Shown here piece by piece: positions 58,871 to 64,000 of a DNA stretch of 64,000 nucleotides. The notes beneath the pieces are model-generated. The model was given only the letters and a program-made list of their open reading frames with translations, had not been told where the DNA came from and made no database searches. Both the position numbers and the translations under genes were made by a program. The stretch's first letter is position 1, and every line of letters begins with the position of its first letter. The stretch is from assembly GCA_019054805.1 (NCBI GenBank), contig JAHQIY010000003.1, forward strand, positions 4,650,001-4,714,000, given 5' to 3'. The DNA comes from Brachionus manjavacas (Eukaryota; Rotifera; Eurotatoria; Ploima; Brachionidae).

Positions 58871-59759
58871 AAGAAACATTCTAAAAATTAATAAGATATT
58901 CTGAAAATTAAAGGAATTGAATTGAAATCATCGTGAAATTAAAGTTAATTTGAGCGAACGTCACTCAATTGCATGGATAGATAACGAGATCAAACTTTTA
59001 AAAAATCATTTTCCTTTCAATACTTTTTATACTTTTTCAGAATGTTATTTTATTTGGCCCTGTTCCTTTTTGTACTATTTGTACTTTAATGGTAATTTTA
59101 TCATTTTATTAAAACTTAAACGGGGTCCGGGTCGGAGTCCTGGTTTAGGGATTCGGGTATGCTAAAGGTAAGAAAAATATTGGTTAAATTTTAAATATAT
59201 ATTTAAAATATTGATTTATTAAAGATTTTTTTTTACCATTTAGAACAATAAGTACAAAAAGTAACAGGGCAAAATAAAATAATATTTTGAAAGAGTACAA
59301 AAAGTACAGAAAGGATTTTTACTTTAAATATTTTCATTGTCTAAACCTCCTCAGTTGAACAGGATAAGTTCAATAACTAATGCCAATTGATTTAAAAATC
59401 ATAAAAAAAAATAAGAATGCAATTTTAAGAAAGCAGATATACTAAAAAAATGTTTTTTTTATAATGAGGTTAGAATTTTTTTATTTTTTAATTTTTGTAA
59501 TTTTAATTTGACCGTTTTTTAAACCTAAATTGTTCCTTAAAAACAAGTCTGTTCTTAAGAATTTAATATTTGACAAATTATTTTTGGTCGCAAAAAAAAA
59601 TTTTTTTGCTTTTATAATAATATTTTGACTGGTTCCATAATATTTTACTGAAATAAAATTATAAGAAGTAGAATAGTATAGGTTCCCAAGTCGGTATAAG
59701 ACTTGTTTATGCATCTGATCTCACATCCCACTAGAGAGCATATACAAGAAAGTTAATTA
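58871..59759. other. Spacer with short inverted repeats
   Basis: The stretch 59040-59090 (TTTTATTTGGCCCTGTTCCTTTTTGTACT...) has an imperfect reverse complement at 59240-59310, enclosing GC-richer sequence (gggtccgggtcggagtcc). This may be a small foldback relic. No gene. Confidence 0.35.
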
Positions 59760-59925
59760 ACTCCCGCTTATGGAAACCATTCGTTCAAGACTGCTAGGAT
59801 GGCTTAGTCACGCATCACGTATGGAAAGCAAGAAAGAACCAGCTAGAATATTTACACTATACGAGCCAGAAACAGGATATGGTCTGGGAAGGAGGGGCGC
59901 CAAGAAGCTCTCATACAAATGTCAA
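59760..59925 (+). mobile_element. LINE C-terminal fragment
   Basis: The plus-strand peptide TIRSRLLGWLSHASRMESK..RIFTLYEPETGYGLGRRG matches the layout of a common retrotransposon C-terminus (R..L.WLGHV.RM.....P......W.P.G.R.RGRP). About 50 residues only. Confidence 0.5.
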
Positions 59926-60251
59926 ATATCTAAGATATTTTTTTGCTGTTCAGACAAACTCTAAAATTTTATTAATTTTTTCATTAAAAACTGCTTCTCT
60001 GTTTCAGTCACAATACAGTTCTTAAAAAGACTGCATTCAACTGATACAATCGTCACTGAAGTAGTTATAAAACATCTTAATAGATACATACTTTTTAAAT
60101 TATATTTTGAAAATTTGTGATTGAAATTAAATTGGTTTGAATATTTATTTTATTTACCAAGTTTAGAAATTGAATTTTTTGCCATTAACTTGAAATAAAG
60201 AAAAGCTAATATTTTGTCTTGATCATTTTAAATTTTTTGAATAAAAATTTA

Positions 60252-60342
60252 TGCCCCAAGTGAGGATCGAACTCACGACCTCCAGATAACTCCAGAAATT
60301 CAGATTATGAGACTGACGCGCTACCGACTGCGCTATTGAGGC
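60252..60342 (-). tRNA. tRNA-Met(CAU), intron-containing (copy 7)
   Basis: 91 nt, identical architecture. The candidate small-RNA block lies downstream at about 59993-60065 (minus). Confidence 0.93.
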
Positions 60343-61315
60343 TTCTTAAATTACCTAGCTAAAATTAATTAGAATTTAGTTTGGTAGAATTCTTTCCACA
60401 TGATCTTGATTTAAAATATCTAAACTCAAGCTAGCTGACACTGACACTTAATGGGATATTTGAATTTTAATTTTACAGAGTTTTTGCAAGCAATGGCTTA
60501 TGGTAATCATTGTTTAGGGGTAAATTAAAATTAAATATAAAAATAAAAATAAATTTAAATTAAAGTGGAACAAATGGCAACATTGTGTGTATTTTATTGT
60601 ATTTTATCAGAAATAAATTTTTTCTTTTGCCAAAAAGACATAAAATAAAACAAACATATGATCAGATTATTGATTTTCTTGATATAAAAAGAATTTGATA
60701 TAAAAAAATTTTTTTTTTTCCAGAAAAATGTTTTACTTTTTTTGATTCTTTCAATTTTGAATTTACATTTTTTAAAAAAGGAAATTTATCTGTTCAATTT
60801 GTACTGAATTTCACAGCGTCCATAGTTGCACTATGTTGAACCCACAAAGCTAGTTATTTAATCCTAGAAAAAAATTATCAGATCTTTTATCAATATTTGA
60901 TTATAAATTTTTTTGTTCATTTGTATTGAATTTCACAAAACCGCGGCTCAATACATCATCTTTCTCAATAATTCTCACTGATTTAATTTCGAATTAAAAA
61001 AAATCTTTTGCTTTTTTAAGACAATTTTAAGAGCGAATAAAACAAAAACTGAACTTTTTCAATATGATTTTGAAACACTAAAGAAAAATTCTAATTCAGG
61101 TATATAAAAAAAGATTTGAAAAATTTCTACACGTCTCTTTTTCTAACATATCATAGAAATAAACATACTGCGTGGCATACTGTACAACTTTTGAATTAAA
61201 TCAACAAGTATATTTAACAAAATATGTTTAAAAATCAACAACAAAAAAATTGATGACGAATTTAACTTCTCTTAAATAAATTTTAATCCAAATCTATTAT
61301 CATTTAGATTCGATA
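60343..61315. other. Upstream region of ribophorin II
   Basis: AT-rich, no gene seen. The promoter and 5' UTR of the ribophorin gene should lie near the right end. Confidence 0.4.
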
Positions 61316-63566
61316 ATGACCAACAAAAGATTGCTTGTTCTAGCAGTACTAATCTCCTGCGTTGCCATATCTCTATCGGCAACCAACTCCAACTATCCAA
61401 CTATCAATTTGGCAAATTTAAGAAATTTGTTCGAATCTGTCAAACCATATTCTGACTTAAGCAACACTTTCTACTCAGTCAAAGGCTTAGAATTAATAGG
61501 CGAAAAATTCCAGCCCCAAGTCCAAGCTGTAAGCTGACAACTGAATTTTTTTAATTATCCTAAATTTTTTCATTAATAGGAAATATGTAATTTAGTAAAA
61601 TTAAAAATTGATAAAAACAGCATTGAATCGGTCTTTTTCGGCCTTTCATTGGCTTCATCCGTCCCGAACTGTGCCGTAATTTTAAATTTTTAATAATATT
61701 TTACATTTTATGCCCTTATTTATTTATCTAGCTCCCAACTGCTGACTACCAGGCCACAATAACCAAGGCAGCTTCATCACAAAAGGTACCTGATTTGTAT
61801 TATTATGCTCAAGTGGCCAAAACTCTCAAAACACCAATTGATTCCAAAGCGCTATCTAAATCTGTTGTGAACGCTTTGAAAACAGACAGTTCCATTTTAA
61901 AGTAAATCTGTTCCTAAAAAAATAAAAAAATAAAAAAGAGGTTTTTTTCACTAGTCAAGGCTACGCTATGTACATAGGTAGTTTGTTAACTGAGGGTCAA
62001 AAGACCTTTTATGACATGATTGAGGATATTCTTGAACAAGCCGATGAGGTTGATAAAAAATATCTACAATATGAGGGTGGAGTGGGAACTACCAGTTTGG
62101 TATTGGACGGAATTTTTGAGCTATCTGCCAGAATGAAACAATTTCCGGCCAAATTCGACCAGGCCAAACTTACAAAATTCGTCAACTATTTGACCAACAA
62201 GCGATCACCAACTAACGCCAGATCGGCTTTTTTCTTACTAAAAGCTGCTCTAAAGCTTACTGACAATCAAGTAATCGATTTTTATTTTAAAGATTAAAAT
62301 TTAGCTAATTTTTGTCCAGTTTTACATTCCGCTTGTCCTGAATCGATTGTCTTCAGTCTCAGTTTCAACTGAACAACCAGGTTTATTGATCAGTGTAACC
62401 AATATTGTTGGAGCCTCGGTTCGGCAAGTCAAATTAGATGTTGAGGCTTTGGCAGCCAAAAGCACCAAGTCAAATTTGTTATCTGCTAAAAAAGCATTTA
62501 GTCCAAAATCAAGTGATGGCACTACTTATGAATTAAAACTTATTGAACAACAGCCAAATGCTGATTTTTACACAGTTACTGTATCAGTTGCACCAAAGGC
62601 ACCGGCAAACAATGATAAGAGGTTCTTTTTAGTTGATAATAGTGTTTTAGTAAAAGTTACCACAGTTGTGAGTGTAAGTGATTTGCAAATTGGTGTAGGT
62701 GATCGTGATCAAGGACTTCCAAAACTGACCACGTAAATAAATTTATTAAAAAATTGTTTAAAAATAACAACCAAAAAAATGTTTTTTTCTCTAAGATTAC
62801 AAGCTAACCAACGAGTACAGCAAAAACTCGAAGCAGACCAACAATCAAAGCTTTATGTTAGATTTACCGTAAAGGATAAAGTAAAAGGATCCAGCATGGA
62901 AGTTCATCAGGCTTTTTTGAGATTTTCCGAGGCTAAATCAGGCCGTGAAATCATCTTTTTGGCTCAATATTCAAATGGTCAATATTCTGCTGATGTTGAT
63001 TTGAACACAAATGCCAAAAGCTTCAAACGTCTCAGCGGTGTCTATTCTGTAGAGTTGATTGTTGCTGATGCTGTAATGCAAAATCCTGTTTCATGGAGCT
63101 TAGCTGATCTTAACCTTCATTTTATTGAGGAACAAACTTCAACTGCAGCTCAAGACAGAGCAGCTCTTTTTTCCAAAAAGCCTGAGATTAAGCATTTATT
63201 CAGAGTTGCCGACCCAACTCCGTCAACTGCTGTCTCAACGGTTTTCACTGGTCTGGTTTTGGCTCCATTAGCTATCCTGTTTATTTTGGTATATTTAATT
63301 ATTAAAGCTTTATTTAAAAAATTTTTTTTTATTTTTTCTTAAAGTGGTTGAAAATTGGATTTAACTTTAAAAGATTCTCGTTTTCTTTGTCCGGCATTTT
63401 GTTCCATGTTGCTTTGGCGGGAATTTTTGGATTGTTTTATTGCTACTGGATTAAATTGAATATGTTCCAGACAATTAGATACTTGGCCATATTGGGAGTG
63501 ATTGCTTTTGTTGCCGGAAATAGACTATTAAGAAGTCTAGCTGAGCCAAAAAAGAAGGAACAATAA
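61316..63566 (+). CDS. RPN2: Ribophorin II, oligosaccharyltransferase subunit (RPN2 / Swp1)
   Basis: Exons: 61316-61528, 61580-61675, 61732-61901, 61955-62270, 62320-62732, 62796-63288, 63345-63566. All six introns (49-63 bp) have GT/AG ends and the phases agree, giving 640 residues (human RPN2 is 631). A signal peptide (about 1-21) is followed by a lumenal helical region and beta domains. The C-terminal membrane part begins at TGLVLAPLAILFIL and continues WLKIGFNF..FHVALAGIFGLFYCYWIKLNMFQTIRYLAILG..AGNRLL, which matches the RPN2 C-terminus closely. It is an ER membrane subunit of the N-glycosylation complex. The stop TAA overlaps a possible polyadenylation signal (AATAAA at 63562-63567). Confidence 0.95.
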
Positions 63567-64000
63567 AATAAGTTATCAATTCCATTTAAAAATATACGAT
63601 ATTATCGTTTTGTAACTCTTTTTTGTTAATTTTTAAAGTTAATTTATTCCAAAGTCTAACAGGTTGACAAAAATGATATTTTTTTTGGTAGAAATTTAAA
63701 AAATTTTTGCCAAAATAAATCAATTTTTTAATGTAACATTCTAAATTGAACAAATAGAGTGAATTTGCTCTTATCAGAAATTTGATCACCAAAATCTGTT
63801 TAAGGGTTCACAATTAGTTTTTAGAATTATTAAGTCATCATGGTTAATTATATTCGTGTAATCTTTTTTTTAAATGGTAAACTAGCTAACGATTTTTGTC
63901 TTCTAATAAAAAATTATGTTAAAATTTTTGTTTTATTTTTTTTACCTTTAGAGAGTGGAGTTTTAGCTGACTTCAAAATTTAGATCAATAGGGATCCCAA
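63567..64000. other. Region after ribophorin II, no gene seen
   Basis: AT-rich, no supportable gene. A 68-codon minus-strand frame (63586-63792) is low-complexity. Confidence 0.4.

Noticed and set aside
34037-60342. Spliced-leader RNA gene linked to 5S, as in nematodes
   Set aside because: I looked in the 5S spacers for a short leader followed by a GT donor and an Sm-type site and saw none I could support.

Overview
The window reads as nuclear DNA of a small, very AT-rich invertebrate animal. The gene content is animal (Fat-type cadherin, cyclin D, DC-STAMP/SPE-42-type sperm protein, Ly6/uPAR-like protein, ribophorin II, clan 3 cytochrome P450). Introns in compact genes are only about 50-70 bp, and many genes have a single coding exon. 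This style fits a monogonont rotifer such as Brachionus, but that is an inference from composition and gene style. No marker in the window proves the taxon.

Layout. 1-13.1 kb: the 3' part of a giant Fat-like cadherin, with an 11.1-kb exon, a 1.6-kb intron carrying transposon debris and a final cytoplasmic exon. 13.1-16.9 kb: spacer with a 720-bp inverted-repeat transposon (perfect 8-bp target duplication), one tRNA-Met and a degenerate retroelement. 16.9-24.2 kb: an FkbM-type methyltransferase (+), a DC-STAMP/RING protein (-), a 400-bp-armed inverted repeat and a Ly6-like gene (+). 24.8-33.1 kb: one P450 gene (-) of seven exons. Its fifth intron is swollen by a Tc1-like transposon that itself carries a LINE. 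An inverted copy of part of exon 5 lies just beyond the gene's 3' end, and the donor of intron 4 is TT instead of GT. 34.0-60.3 kb: a field of repeats carrying RNA polymerase III genes, with seven 5S rRNA genes and six intron-containing elongator tRNA-Met genes in both orientations, plus three copies of a box C/D snoRNA-like element. Cyclin D (-), a secreted amidase (+) and a carotenoid oxygenase (-) sit between the repeat blocks, together with two long foldback transposons and several retroelement fragments. 61.3-63.6 kb: ribophorin II (+), seven exons, apparently complete.

The protein genes do not form a pathway: they are ordinary, independently transcribed animal genes. The part that behaves as a system is the RNA-gene repeat. 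5S, tRNA-Met(CAU) and snoRNA-like units travel together in blocks of 0.5-2.4 kb. The blocks have been duplicated and inverted recently (one 555-bp pair differs at about three sites), while one old, isolated copy at 15.1 kb keeps only the tRNA and a 75-bp block about 170-200 bp downstream of it.

Limits: all calls come from reading the sequence. Family names rest on recognised motifs, and no database search, folding program or expression data was available.
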